Assembly: GCF_000346465.2 (NCBI RefSeq)
Contig: NC_034012.1
Coordinates: forward strand, 20,919,567 to 20,983,566
Origin: Prunus persica
Lineage: Eukaryota > Streptophyta > Magnoliopsida > Rosales > Rosaceae
Length of the DNA: 64,000 nucleotides
Direction: 5' to 3'
The stretch's first letter is position 1. Each line of letters starts with the position of its first letter. A program made the position numbers and the translations under genes. This document shows, piece by piece, positions 38,695 through 52,500 of the stretch. The notes below the pieces were generated by a model. The model was not told the origin of the DNA, made no database searches, and saw only the letters and a list, made by a program, of their open reading frames with translations.

Positions 38695-40021
38695 TTGAGT
38701 TCAAAACTTAGAGAACATCATAATATGGTGGGAGGAGTTATTTGGTGACTTTTGATTGAAATCCAATGGCTAAAACTATGAAATACACCAACCACTCCAT
38801 TTCATAACGCACTTCGTACGAACCTGAATGGTCCAATTTCATGGACCAATCGATATCAGATTAAGCCCAAAACTTGGGGAACATCATAATATGATGGGTT
38901 GGAGTCATTTGGTGAGTTTTGAATGAAATCCAATGGCTAAAACTACGCAATACAGCACCCAGTCCATTAAATAATGAACATCGTACGAACCTGAATTGTC
39001 CAATTTCATGGACCAATCGATATCAGATTGAGTCCAAAACTTGGGGAACATCATAATATGGTGGGAGGATTCATTTGGTGGGTTTTGAGTGAAATCCAAT
39101 CTCTAGAACGATGCAATCCACCAACCCCTCCATTTCATAACGAACTTCGTACGAACCTGAATTGTTCAATTTCAAGGACCAATTGATATCAAATTGAGTC
39201 CAAAACTTGGGGAACATCATAATATGGTGGGAGGAGTCATTTGGTGGGTTTTGAGTGAAGTCCAATCTCTAGCACTATGCAACACACCAACCAATCCATT
39301 TCATAACGAACTTTCTACGAACCTGAATTGTCGAATGTCATGGACCAATCGATATCAGATTGAGTCCAAAACTTGGGGAACATCATAATATGGTGGGAGG
39401 AGTCATTTGGTGAATTTTGAGTGAAATATAATCTCTAGAACTATGCAATACACCAACCACTCCATTTCATAACGAACTTCGTACGAACCTGAATTGTCCA
39501 ATTTCACGGATCAATCGATATCGGATTCAGTCCAAAACTTGGGGAACATCAAATATGGTGGGAGGAGTCATTTGGTGAGTTTTGAGTGAAATCCAATCTC
39601 TAGAACTATGCAATACACCAACCACTCCATTTCAGAACGAACCTCGTACGAACCTAAATTGTCCAATTTCATGGACCAATCGATATCGGATTGAGTCCAA
39701 AACTTGGGTAACATCATAATATGGTGGGAGGAGTCATTTTGTGGATTTTGAGTGAAATCCAATCTCTACAACTATGCAATACGCCAACGACTACATTTCA
39801 TAACGAACTTCGTACGAACCTAAATTGTCCAATTTGATGGACCAATGGATATCGGATTGAGTCCAAAACTTGAGGAACACCGTAATACGATGGGTGGAGT
39901 CATTTGGTGAGTTTTGAATGAAATCCAATGGCTAAAACTATGCAGTACACCACCCACTCCATTTCATAACGAACTTCGTACGAACTTGAATTGTCCAATT
40001 TCATAGGCCAATCGATATCAG

Positions 40022-40138
40022 ACTGACGCCAAAACCTGGGGAACATCATAATATTGTGGGAGGAGTCATCTGGTGAGTTTTGAATGAAATCCAACGGCTA
40101 AAACTATGCAATACACCAACCACTCCATTTCAGTGGGT
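40022..40138 (+). repeat. Truncated monomer, 49 bp short
   Basis: CCATTTCAGTGGGTTTTGAG runs straight into TCCAAAACTTGGGG. TTGAGT is shared by the GTTTTGAGTGAAATCC and ATTGAGTCC blocks, so one breakpoint sits in a microhomology between two different parts of the monomer. Confidence 0.85.
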
Positions 40139-41999
40139 TTTGAGTCCAAAACTTGGGGAACATCATAATATGGTGGGAGGAGTCATTTGGTGGGTTTTGA
40201 GTGAAATCTAATCTCTACAACTATGCAATACACCAACCACTCCATTTCATAACGAACTTCGTACGTACCAGAATTGTCCAATTTCATAGACCAATCGATA
40301 TCGGATTGAGTCCAAAACATGGGGAACATCATAATATGATGGGTGGAGTCATTTGGTGTGTTTTGGATGAAATCCAATGGCTAAAACTTTGCAATACACC
40401 ACCCACTCGATTTCATAACGAACTTCGTACGAACCTGAATTGTCCAATTTCATGCACCAATCGATATCAGACTGAGGCCAAAACTTGGGGAACAATATAA
40501 TATTGTGGGAGGAGTCATCTGGTGCGTTTTGAGTGAAATTCAACAGCTAAAACTATGTAATATACCAACCACTCCATTTCATAACGAACGTCGTACGAAC
40601 CTGAATTGTCCAATTTCATGGACCAATCGATATCGGATTGAGTCCAAAACTTGGGGAACATCATAATATGGTGGGAGGAGTCATTTGGTGGGTTTTGAGT
40701 GAAATCTATTCTCTAGAAGTATGCAATACACTAACCACTCCATTTCAGAACGAACTTCGTAAGAACCTAAATTGTCCAATTTCATGGACCAATCGATATC
40801 GGATTGAGTCCAAAACTTGGGGAACATCATAATATGGTGGGAGGAGTTATTTGGCGGGTTTTCAGTGAAATCCAATCTCTACAACTATGCACTACACCAA
40901 CCATTCCATTTCATAATGAACTTCGTACGAACCTGAATTGTCCAATTTCGTGGACCAATCGATATCGGATTGAGTCCAAAACTTGATTAACATCGTAATA
41001 TGATGGGTGGAGTCATTTGGTGAGTTTTGAAAGAAATCCAATGGCCAAAACTATGCAATACACCACCCACTCGATTTCATAATGTACTTTGTACGAACCT
41101 GAATTGTCCCGTTTCATGGACCAATCGATATCGGATTGAGTCCAAAAGTTGGCGAACGTCATAATATGGTGGGAGGAGTCATTTGGTGGGTTTTGAGTGA
41201 AATCCAATCGCTAGAACTATGCAATACACCAACCACTCCATTTCAAAACGAACTTCATACGAACCTGAATTGTCCAATTACATGGACCAATCGATATTGG
41301 ATTGAGTCCAAAACTTGGGGAACATCATAATATAGTGGGAGTAGTCATTTGGTGACTTTTGAGTGAAATCGAATGGCTAAAACTATGCAATACACCAACC
41401 ACTCCATTTCATAACGAACTTTGTACGAACCTGAATTGTCCAATTTCATGGACCAATCGATATCGCATTGAGTCCAAAACTTGGGGAACCTCATAATATG
41501 ATGGGTGGAGTCATTTGGTAGGTTTTGAGAGAAATCCAATCTCTAGAGCTATGCAATACACCAACCACTCCATTTCATAACGAACTTTGTACGAACCTGA
41601 ATTTATCAATTTCATGGACCAATCGATATCAGATTGAGTCCAAAACTTGGGGAACACCATAATATGGTGGGAGGAGTCATTTGGTTTGTTTTGAGTGAAA
41701 TCCAATCCCTAAAACTATACAATATACCAACCACTCCATTTCGGAACGAACTTTGTACGAACCTGAATTGTCCAATTTCATGGACCAATCGATATCGGAT
41801 TGAGTCCAAAACTTGGGAACATCATAATGTTGTGGGAGGAGTCATTTGGTGAGTTTTGAGTGAAATCCAATTGCCAAAACTATGCAATACACCAACCACC
41901 CCATTTCAGAACGAACTTTGTACGAACTTGAATTGTCCGATTTCGTGGACAAACCGATATCGGATTGAGTCCAAAACTTGGGGAACATCATAATGTCGA

Positions 42000-42013
42000 G
42001 GGGGGGGGGGGGG
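42000..42013 (+). repeat. G14 homopolymer run
   Basis: Fourteen consecutive G residues replace the usual GTGGGAGGAG block of one monomer, between ATCATAATGTCGA and AATGATTTGG. It is the only long homopolymer that I see in the satellite. Its length may be inaccurate in the assembly. Confidence 0.85.
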
Positions 42014-43116
42014 AATGATTTGGTTGAATTTGAGTAAAATCCAATGTCTAGAACTATACAATACACCAACTACCCCGTTTCATAACGAACTTCGTATGAA
42101 CCTGTATTGTCCAATGTGATGGATCAATCGATATCGGATTGAGTCCAAAACTTGGGGAACATCATAATACTGTGGGAGGAGTTATTTGGTGGGTTTTGAG
42201 TGAAATCCAATCCCTAGAACTATACAATACACCAACCACTCCATTCCAGAACGAACTTCATACGAATGTGAATTGTCCAATTTCATGTACCAATCGATAT
42301 CGGATTGAGTCCGAAACTTGAGAAACATCATAATGTTGTGGGAGGAGTCATTTAGTGAGTTTTGAGTGAAATCCAATGGCTAAAACCATGCAATACACCA
42401 ACCACTGCATTTCAGAATGAACTTCGTACGAACATGAATTGTCCGATTTCATGGACCAATCGATATCGGATTGTGTCCAAAACCTGGGGAACATCATAAT
42501 GTTGTGGGAAGAGTCATTTGGTGAGTTTTGAGGGAAACCCACCTGCCAAAACTATGCAATACACCAACCACTCCATTAGAGAACGAACTTCGTACGAACT
42601 TGAATTATTCAATTTCACAGGAATCGATATCGAACTGAGTCCAAATCTTGGGGAACTTCGTAATGTTGTGGGAGTCTTTTGGTGGGTTTTGAGTGAAATG
42701 AAATATCTTGAACTATACAATACGCCAACCACTCCATTTCATGACGAACTTCGTACGAACCTGAATTGTCCAATTTTATGGACCAATCGATATCTGATTC
42801 AGTCCAAAACTTGGGGAACATCATAATGTTGTGGGAGCAGTCATTTTGTGAGTTTTGAGTGAAATCCAATTGCCAAAATTATGCAATACACCAACCACTC
42901 CATTTTAGAATGAAATTCATACGAACCTGAATTGCTCGATTTCATGGACCAATCGAAATCGGATTGAGTCAACATCATAATCTTGTGGGAGGAGTCATTT
43001 GGTGGGTTTTGAGTGAAATCCAATCTTTGGAACCGTACAATACACCAACCACTCCATTTCAGAACGAACTTCCTACGAACCTGAATTGTCCAATTTCGTG
43101 TACCAATCGATATCGG

Positions 43117-43267
43117 ATTGAGTTCAAAACTTGGGGAACATCATAATATGGTGGGAGTTTTGAGCTAAATCCAATGCCTAAAACTATGCAGTACACCAAC
43201 CACTCCATTTCAGAACTAACTTCGTACGTTCCGAAATTGTCCAAGTTCTTGGACCAATCAATATCGG
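43117..43267 (+). repeat. Monomer with ~15-bp deletion between GAG repeats
   Basis: GGTGGGAGTTTTGAG replaces the usual GGTGGGAGGAGTCATTTGGTGAGTTTTGAG, giving a phase interval of 151 bp. The deletion falls in the same part of the monomer as those at 13.46 kb and 63.24 kb but uses a different short direct repeat. Confidence 0.82.
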
Positions 43268-43433
43268 ATTGACTCGAAAACTTGGGGAACATCATAATTT
43301 TCTGGGATGAGTCATTTTGTGAGTTTTTGAGTGAAATCCAATGGCTAAAACAATGCAACACACCAACCACTCATTTCAGAACGAACTTCGTACGAACCTG
43401 AACTGTACGATTTCATGGACCAATCGATATTGG

Positions 43434-43599
43434 ATTGAGTCCCAAACTTGGGGAACACCATAATGTTGTGGGAGGAGTCATTTGGTGGGTTTTGAGTGAA
43501 ATCCAATCTCTAGAACTATACAATACGCCAACCACTCCATTTCATAACGAACTTCGTACGAACCTGAATTGTCCAATTTCATGGACCAATCGATATCGG
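43434..43599 (+). repeat. Representative consensus-like 166-bp monomer
   Basis: Chosen as reference because it carries the majority form of nearly every block. The phase marker ATTGAGTCC starts at 43,434 and the next monomer starts at 43,600. The distal third is dense in dyads: ACGAACTTCGT (43,547-43,557, one-base spacer), the perfect palindrome TTCGTACGAA (43,553-43,562), ATTGTCC paired with GGACCAAT (43,568-43,574 and 43,583-43,590), and CAATCGATATCGGATTG running into the next monomer (43,587-43,603). It contains no start-to-stop frame that is conserved independently of the repeat. Confidence 0.9.
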
Positions 43600-46500
43600 A
43601 TTGAGTCCAAAACTTGGGGAACGTCATAATGTTGTGGGAGCAGTCATTTCGTGAGTTTTGAGTGAAATTTAATGGCTAAAACAATGCAACACACCAACCA
43701 CTCATTTGAGAACGACCTTCGTACGAACCTAAATTGTCCGATTTCATGGACCAATCGATATCGGATTGAGTCCAAAACTTGGAGAAAATCATAATGTTGT
43801 AGGAGGAGTCATTTGGTGCGTTTTGAGTGAAATCCAATCTCTAGAATTATACAATACGCCTACCACACCATTTCATAACGAACTTCGTACGAACCAGAAC
43901 TGTCCAATTTCATGTACCAATCGATATCGGATGTAGTCCAAAACTTGGGAAACATCATAATATAGTGGGACGAGTCATTTGGTGGGTTTGGAATGAAATC
44001 CAATGGCTAAAACAACACAATACACCAACCACTCCATTTCATAACGAACTTCGTACGGACATGAATTGTCCGATTTCATGGACGAATCGATATCGGATTG
44101 AATCCAAAACTTGAGGAACATCATAATATGGTGGGAGGACTCATTTGGTGTGTTTTGAGTGAAATCCAATGGCTCAAACTATGCAATACACCAACCACTA
44201 CATTTCAGAACGAACTTCATACGAACCTGAATTGTCCAATTTCATGGACCAATCGATATCGGATTGAGTCTAAAACTTGGCGAACATCATAATGTAGTGG
44301 GAGGAGTCATTTTGTGTGTTTTGAGTGAAATCCAATGGCTAAAATGATGCAATACACCAACCACTCCATTTCTGAACCAACTTCGTACGAACTGAATTGT
44401 CCGATTTCATGGACCAATAGATATCGGATTGAGTCCAAAACTTAGGGAACATCATAATACGGTCCGAGGAGTCATATGGTGAGTTTTGAGTGAAATCCAA
44501 TGCCAAAAACCATGCAATACACCAACCACTCAATTTTCGAACGAACTTCGTAAGAACCTAAATTCTCTGATTTCAAGGACAAATCGATATCGGATTGAGT
44601 CCAAAACTTGGGGAACATCGTAATGTTGTGGGAGGAGTCATTTTGTGTGTTGTGAGTGAAATCCAATGGCTAAAACGATGCAATACACCAACCACTCCAT
44701 TTCAGAACGAACTTCGTACGAACCTGAATTGTTCGATTTCAGGCACCAATCGATATTGGATTGAGTCCAAAACTTGGGGAACATCATAATTTGGTGGGAG
44801 GAGTCATATGGTGGGTTTTGAGTGAAATCCCTCTGCCAAAACTACGCAATACACTAACCGATCCATTAGAGAACGAACTTCGTACAAACATGAGTTGTCC
44901 AATTTCTTGGACCCATCGATATCAGATGGAGCACAAAACTTGGGGAACATCATAATCTTGTGGGAGTAGTCATCTGGTGGGTTTTGAGTGAAATCCAATC
45001 TGTAGAACTACAGCATACATCAACCACTCCATTTCAGAACAAACTTCGTATGAAGCTGAATTGTCGGATTTCGTGAACAAATCGATATCGGAATGAGTCC
45101 AGAACTTGGGGCACATCATAATGTTGTGGGAGCAGTCATTTCGTGAGTTTTGAGTGAAATCCAATGACTAAAACAATGCAACACACCAACCACTCATTTG
45201 AGAACGTCCTTCGTACGAACCTTAATTGTCTGATTTCATGGACCAATCGATGTCAGATTGAGTCCAAAACTTGGGGAACATCATAATGTTGTAGGAGGAG
45301 TCATTTGGTGGGTTTTCAGTGAAATCTAGTCTCTAGAACTATACAATACGCCAACCACTCCATTTGATAACGAACTTCGTACGAACCAGAATTGTCCAAT
45401 TTCATGGACCAATCCGTACCGGACTGTGTCCAAAACTTGGGAAACATCATAATGTTGTGGGAGGAGTCATTTAGTGAGTTTTGAGTGAAATCTAATTGCC
45501 AAAACTATGCAATGCACGAACCACTCCATTTGAGAACAAACGTCGTATGAACATTAATAGTCCAATTTGATGGACCAATCGATATCGGATTGGGCCCAAA
45601 ACTTGGGGACCATCGTAATGTTGTTGGAGGAGTCATATGTTGAGTTTGGAGAAAAATCCAATGGTTAAAACTATACAATACACCAACCACTCCATTTCAG
45701 AGCGAACTTCGTGCGAACCTGAATTGTCCGATGTCATGGACCAATCGATATCGGATTGAGTCCAAAACTTGGGCAACATCGTAATATAACATGAGTAGTC
45801 ATTTGGTGGGTTTTGGGTGAAATCCAATCTTCAGAACTATGCAAATACACCAACCAGTCCATTTCATAACGAACTTCATACGAACCTGAATTGTCCAATT
45901 TCATGGACCAATCGATATCGGGGAACATTATAATCTGCTGGGAGGAGTCATTTGGTGAGTTTTGAGTGATATCCAATGGCTAAGACTATGCAATACAGCA
46001 ACCACTCCATTTTAGAATGAAGTTCGTACGAACCCGAATTGAACAACTTCATGTACCAATCGATATCGGATTGAGTACAAAACTTGGGGAACATCATAAT
46101 ATGGGGGGAGGAGTCATTTGGTGGCTCTTGAGTGAAATCGAATCTCTAGAACTATGCAATACACCAACCACTCCATTTTCTAATGAACTTCGTACAAACT
46201 TCAATTGTCCAATTTCATGACCAATCGATATCGAATTGAGTCCAAAACTTGGGGAACATCATAATATAGTGGGAAGAGTCATTTGGTGACTTTAGAGTCA
46301 AATCCAATGGCTAAAACTATGCAGTACACCAACCACTCCATTTCAGAACGAACTTCGTACGAACGTGAATTGCCTAATTTCATGGAACAATCGATATCGG
46401 ATTGAGTCCAAAACTTGGGGAACCTCATAATATTTTGGGAGGAGTCATTTGGTGGGTTTTGAGAGAAATCCAATCTCTAGAACTATACAACACACCAGCT

Positions 46501-49500
46501 ACTACATTTCAGAACGAACTTCGTACGAACCTGAATTGTCCAATTTCATGGACCAATCGATATCGGATTGAGTCCAAAACTTGGGGAACAACATAAAATT
46601 GTGGGAGGAGTCATTTGGTGAGTTTTGAGTGAAATTCAATTGCCAAAACAATGCAATACACCAACCACTCCATTTCAGAATGAACTTCGTATGAACTTGA
46701 ATTGTCCGATTTCATGGACCAATCGATATCGGACTAAGTCCAAAACTTGGGGAACCTCATAATATTGTGGGAGGAGTCATTTGGTGGGTTTTGAGTGAAA
46801 TCCAATGTCCAGAACTACACAATACGCCAACCACAACATTTCATAACGAACTTCGTACGAACCTGAATTGTGCAATTTCGTGGACCAATCGATATCGGAT
46901 AGAGTCCAAAACTTGGGGAACATCATAATGTTGTGGGAGGAGTCATTTGGTGGGTTTTGAGAGAAACCCTCTTGCCAAAACTATGAAATACACCAACCAC
47001 TCAATTAGGGAATGAACTTCGTACGAACATGAATATTATAATTACTTGGACCAATCGATATCGGGCGCCCAAAACTTGGGGAACATCATAATACGGTGGG
47101 AGGAGTCATACGGTGAGTTTTGACCGAAATCCAATGGCTAAAACTTTGCAATACACCAACCACTCCATTTCAGAACAAACTTCGTAGAAACCTGAATTGT
47201 CCGATGTCATGGACCAATTGATATCAGATTGAGTCTTCTTTGGGAACATCATAATATTGTTGGCGGAGTCATTTGGTGCGTTTTGAGTGAAATCCAATCT
47301 CTAGAACTATAGAATACACCAATCACTCCATTTTTGAACGAACTTCGTACGAACCTGAATTGCTCAATTTCATAGACCAATCGATATCGGATTGTGTCCA
47401 AAACTTAGGGAACATCATAATCTTGTGGGAGGAGTCATTTGGTGGGTTATGAGTGAAATCCAATCTCTAGAACTGTACATTACACCAGCCACTCCATTTC
47501 AGAACGAACTTCGTTCGAACCAAAATTGTCCAGTTTCATGGACCACTCGATATCGGATTGAGTCCAAAATTTGGGGAACATCACAATATGGTGGGAGGAG
47601 TCATTTGGTGAGTTTTGAGAGAAATCCAATGGCTAAAATTATGCAATACACCAACCACCCCATTTCAGAGCCAACTTCGTACGAACCGGAATTGTCCAAT
47701 TTCATGGACCAATCGTTATCGGATTGAGTCGAAAACTTGGGGAACATCATAATATTGTGCGAGGAGTCATCTGGTGGGTTTTGAGTGAAATCCAATCTCT
47801 AGAACTATACAATAAACCAACCACTCCATTTCAGAACGAACTTCGTACGAAACTGAACTGTCCAATTTCATGGACCAATTGATGTTGGATTGAGTCCAAA
47901 ACTTGGGTATAATCATAATATGGTGGGAGGAGTCATTTGGTGAGTTTGGAATCAAATCCAATGGGCAAAAACTATGCAATACACCAACCACTCCATTTCA
48001 TAACGAACTTCGTACGAACATGAATTGACTAATTTGGTGGACAAATCGATATCGGACTAAGTCCAAAATTTGGGAAACCTCAAAATATCGTGGGAGGCGT
48101 CATTTGGTGGGTTTTTAGTGAAATCCAATCTCTAGAACTATACGACACACCAACAACTACACTTCATAACGAACTTCGAACAAACGTTAATTGTCCAATT
48201 TCATGGACCAATCGATATCAGATAGAGTCCAAAACTTGAGAACATCATAACACGGTGGGAGGAGTCATTTGGTGAGTTCTGAATGAAATCCAATCTGTAG
48301 AACCATGCAATACACCAACCACTCCATGTCAGAACGACCTTCGTACAAACCTTAATTGTCCTATTTCATGGACAACTCGATATCCGTTTGAGTACAAAAC
48401 TTGGGGAACAGCATAAAGTGGTGGGAGGAGTCATTTGGTGAGTTTTAAGTGAAATCCAGTTGCCAAAACTTTGCAATACACAAACCACTCCATTTCAGAA
48501 TGTACGTCGTACGAACCAAAATTCTCCGATTTCAGGGAAAAATCGATATCGAATTGAGTCCAAAACTTGGGGAACATCATAATATGGTGGGAGGAGTAGT
48601 TTCGTGAGTTTTGAGTGAATCCAATGGCTAAAACTATGTTGTACACCAACCACTCCATTTCATAAATAACTTCGTACGAACATGAATTGTCCAATTTCAT
48701 GGACCAATTGTTATCCGTTTGAGTACAAAACTTGGGGAACAGCATAAAGTTGTGGGAGGAGTCATTTGGTAAGTTTTGAGTGAAATCCAATTGCCAAAAC
48801 TATGCAATACACCAACTACTCCATTTCAGAACGAACTTCGTACGAACCTGAATTGTCTGATTTCATGGACCAATCGATATTGGACTAAGTCCAAAATTTG
48901 GGGAACTTCATAATATTGTGGGAGGAGTCATTTGGTGGGTTTTGAGAGAAATCCAATCTCTAGAACTATACGAACAACTACATTTCAGAACGAACTTCGC
49001 ACGAACCTGAATCGTCCAATTTCATGGACCAATTGATATCGGATTGAGACCAAAACTTGGGGAACATCACAATATGGTGGGAGGAGTCATTTGGTGAGTT
49101 TTGAGTGAAATCCAATCTCCAAAACTATGCAATACACCAACCACCCCATTTCATAAAGAACTTCGAACGAACCTGAATTGTCTGATTTCATGGACCAATA
49201 GATATCGAACTGAGTCCAAAACAAGGGGAACATCATAATATGGTGGGAGGAGTCATTTCGTGAGTTTTGAGCGAAATACAATAGCTAAAACTATGCAGTA
49301 CAGCAACCACTCCATTTTATAACGAACTTCGTACGAACATGAATTGTCCACTTTCATGGACCAATCGATATCGTTTTGAGTCCAAAACTTGGGGAACATC
49401 ATAACAAGGTGGAAAGAGTCATTTGGTGGGTTTTGAGTGAAATCCAATTGCCAAAACTATGCAATACACCAACCACTCTATTTCAGAACGAACTTCGTAC

Positions 49501-52500
49501 GAGCATGAATTGTCCGATTTCATGGACGAATCGATATCGGATTGAGTCCAAAACTTGGGGAACATCATAATATGGTGGGAGGGGTCATTTCGTGAGTTTT
49601 GAGTGAAATCCAATATCTAAAACTATGCAATACACCACCCACTCCATTTCAAAACGAACTTCGAACGAACCTAAATTGTCTAATTTTGTGGACCAATCGA
49701 TATCGAATTGAGTCCAAAACTTGGAAAACATCAAAATGTTGTCGGAGGAGTCATTTTGTGAGTTTTGAGTGAAATCCAGTGGCTAAAACAATGCAATACA
49801 CCAACCACTCCATTTCACAATGAACTTCTTACGAACCTGAATTGTCCAATTTCATGGACCAATCGATATCGGATTGTGTCCAAAATTTGGGGAACATCGT
49901 AATGTTGTGGGAGGAGTCATTTTGGGAGTTTCGAGAGCAATCCAATCTCTAGAACTATGCAATACACCAACCACTCCATTTAAGACTGAACTTCGTACAC
50001 ACATGAATTGTCCAATTTCGGGGACAAATCGAAATCGGTTTGAGTCGAAAACTCAGGGAACATCATAATATATTGGGAGGAGTCTTTTGGTGGGTTTTGA
50101 GTGAAATCCAATCTCTAGAACTATGCAATACACCGACCACTCCATTTCAGAACGAACTTCGTACAAACCTGAATTGTCCGATTTCATGGACCAATCGAAG
50201 TCAGATTGAGTCCAAAACTTGGGGAACGTCATAATATAGTGCGAGGAGTCATTTGGTGGGTTTTGAGTGAAATGCAATCTCTAGAACTTGGCAATACACC
50301 AACCACTCCATTTCATAACGAACTTCATCCAAACTTGAAATGTCTGATTTCATGTACCAATCGATGTTGGATTGAGTCCAAAACTCGGGGAACATCATAA
50401 TATAGTGTGAGGAGTCATTTGGTGCTTTTTGAGTGAAATCCAATGGTACAAACTATCCAATACACCAACCACTCCATTTCAGAATGAACTTCGTACGAAC
50501 CTGAATTGTCCGATTTCAAAGACCAATCGATATCGGATTGAGTCCAAAACTTGGGGAACATCACAATATTTTGAGAGGAGTCATTTGGTGCGTTTTGAGT
50601 GAAATCCAATATCTTGAACTATAAAATACACCAACCACTCCATTTCAGCACGAACTTCGTACAAACCTTAATTTTCCGATTTCATGGACCAGTCGATATC
50701 GGATAGAGTCCAAAACTTGGGGAACATCATAATGTTGTGGGAGGAGTCACTTGGTGAGTTTTCAGCAAAATCCAAAACGCCAAAACTATGCAATACACCA
50801 ACCACTCCATTTCATAACGAACTTCGTACAAACCTGAATTGTCCAATTTCATAGACCAACCGATATCGGATTGAGTCCAAAACTTGGGGAACATCATAAT
50901 GTTGTGGGAGGAGTCATTTGGTGAGTTTTGAGTGAAATCCAATTGCCAAGACTATGCAATACATCAACCACCCAATTTCAGAATAAACTTCGTTCGAACT
51001 TGAATTGTCCAATTTCATGGACCAATCGATATCAGACTGAGTCCAAAACTTAGGGAACATAATAATTTGGTGGGAGGAGTCATTTGATGAGTTTTGAGTG
51101 AAATCCAATGGCTAAAACTATTCAATACACCAACCACTCCATTTCAGAACGAACTTCGTACGAACGTGAATTGTCCGATTTCATGGACCAATCGATATCA
51201 GATTGAGTCCAAAACTTGGGGAACATCATAATATTGTGGAGGAGTCATTTGGTGAGTTTTGAGTGAAATCCAGTGGCTAAAACTATGTAATTCACCAACC
51301 ACTCCATTTCAGAATGAACTTCGTCCGAACATGAATTTTCCAATTTCATGGACCGATCGATATCGGATTTAGTTCAAAACTTGGAGAACATCATAATATA
51401 GTGGGCGGAGTCATTTGGTGGGTTTTGTGTGAAATCCCATCTCTACTACTATGCAATACATCAACCACTCCATTTCATAACGAATTTCGTATGAACGTGA
51501 ATTGTCCGTTTTCGTGGACCAATCGATATCGGATTGAGTCGAAAACTTGGGGAACATCATAATATGGTACGAGGAGTCATTTGGTGGCTCCTGAGTGAAA
51601 TCCAATCTCTAGAACTATACAACACACCAATGATTACATTTCAGTACGAACTTTTTACGAACCTGAATTGTCCAATTTCATCGACTAATCGATATCGGAT
51701 TGAGTCCAAAACTTAGGTAACATCGTCAGATGGTGGGACGACTCGTTTGGTGTGTTTTGAGTGAAATCCAATGGCTAAAACTATGCAATACACCAACCAC
51801 TCCATTTCATAACGAACTTCGTACGAACTTGAATTGTCCGATTTTATGGACCAATCGATATCGGGTTCAGTCCAAAACTTGGGGAACATCATAATATAGT
51901 GGGAGGAGTCATTTGGCGGGGTTTGAGTGAAATCCAAACTCTAGAACTATACAATACACCAACCACTACATTTCAGAACGAACTTCGTACGAACCTGAAT
52001 TGTCCAATTTCATGGGCCAATCGATATCGGATTGAGTCCAAAACTTGGGAACATCATAATGTTGTGGGAGGAGTCACTTGGTGAGTTTTGAGCAAAATCC
52101 AATCGCCAAAACTATGCAATACACCAACCACTCCATTTCATAACGAACTTCGTTCGAACCTGAGTTGTTTCATTTCAAGGACCAATCAATATCGGATTGA
52201 GTCCAAAACATGGGGAACACCATAATATTGTAGGAGGAATCATCTGGTGAGTTTTGAGTGAAATCCAATCTCGAGAACTATACAATACACCAACCACTCC
52301 ATTTCAGAACGAACTTCGTATGAACCTTAACTGTCCAATTTCATGGACCAATCGATATTGGATTGAGTCCAAAACATAGGGAACATCATAATGTTGTGGG
52401 AGGACTCACTTTGTGAGTTTTGAGCAAAATCCAATTGCCAAAACTATGCAATACACCAACCACTCGATTTCAGAACGAACTTCGTTCGAACCTGAATTGT

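Noticed and set aside
43552..43568. A true CENP-B box
   Set aside because: The consensus misses two of nine fixed bases, no copy seen has all nine, and plants lack an accepted CENP-B. Kept only as a CENP-B-box-like finding.
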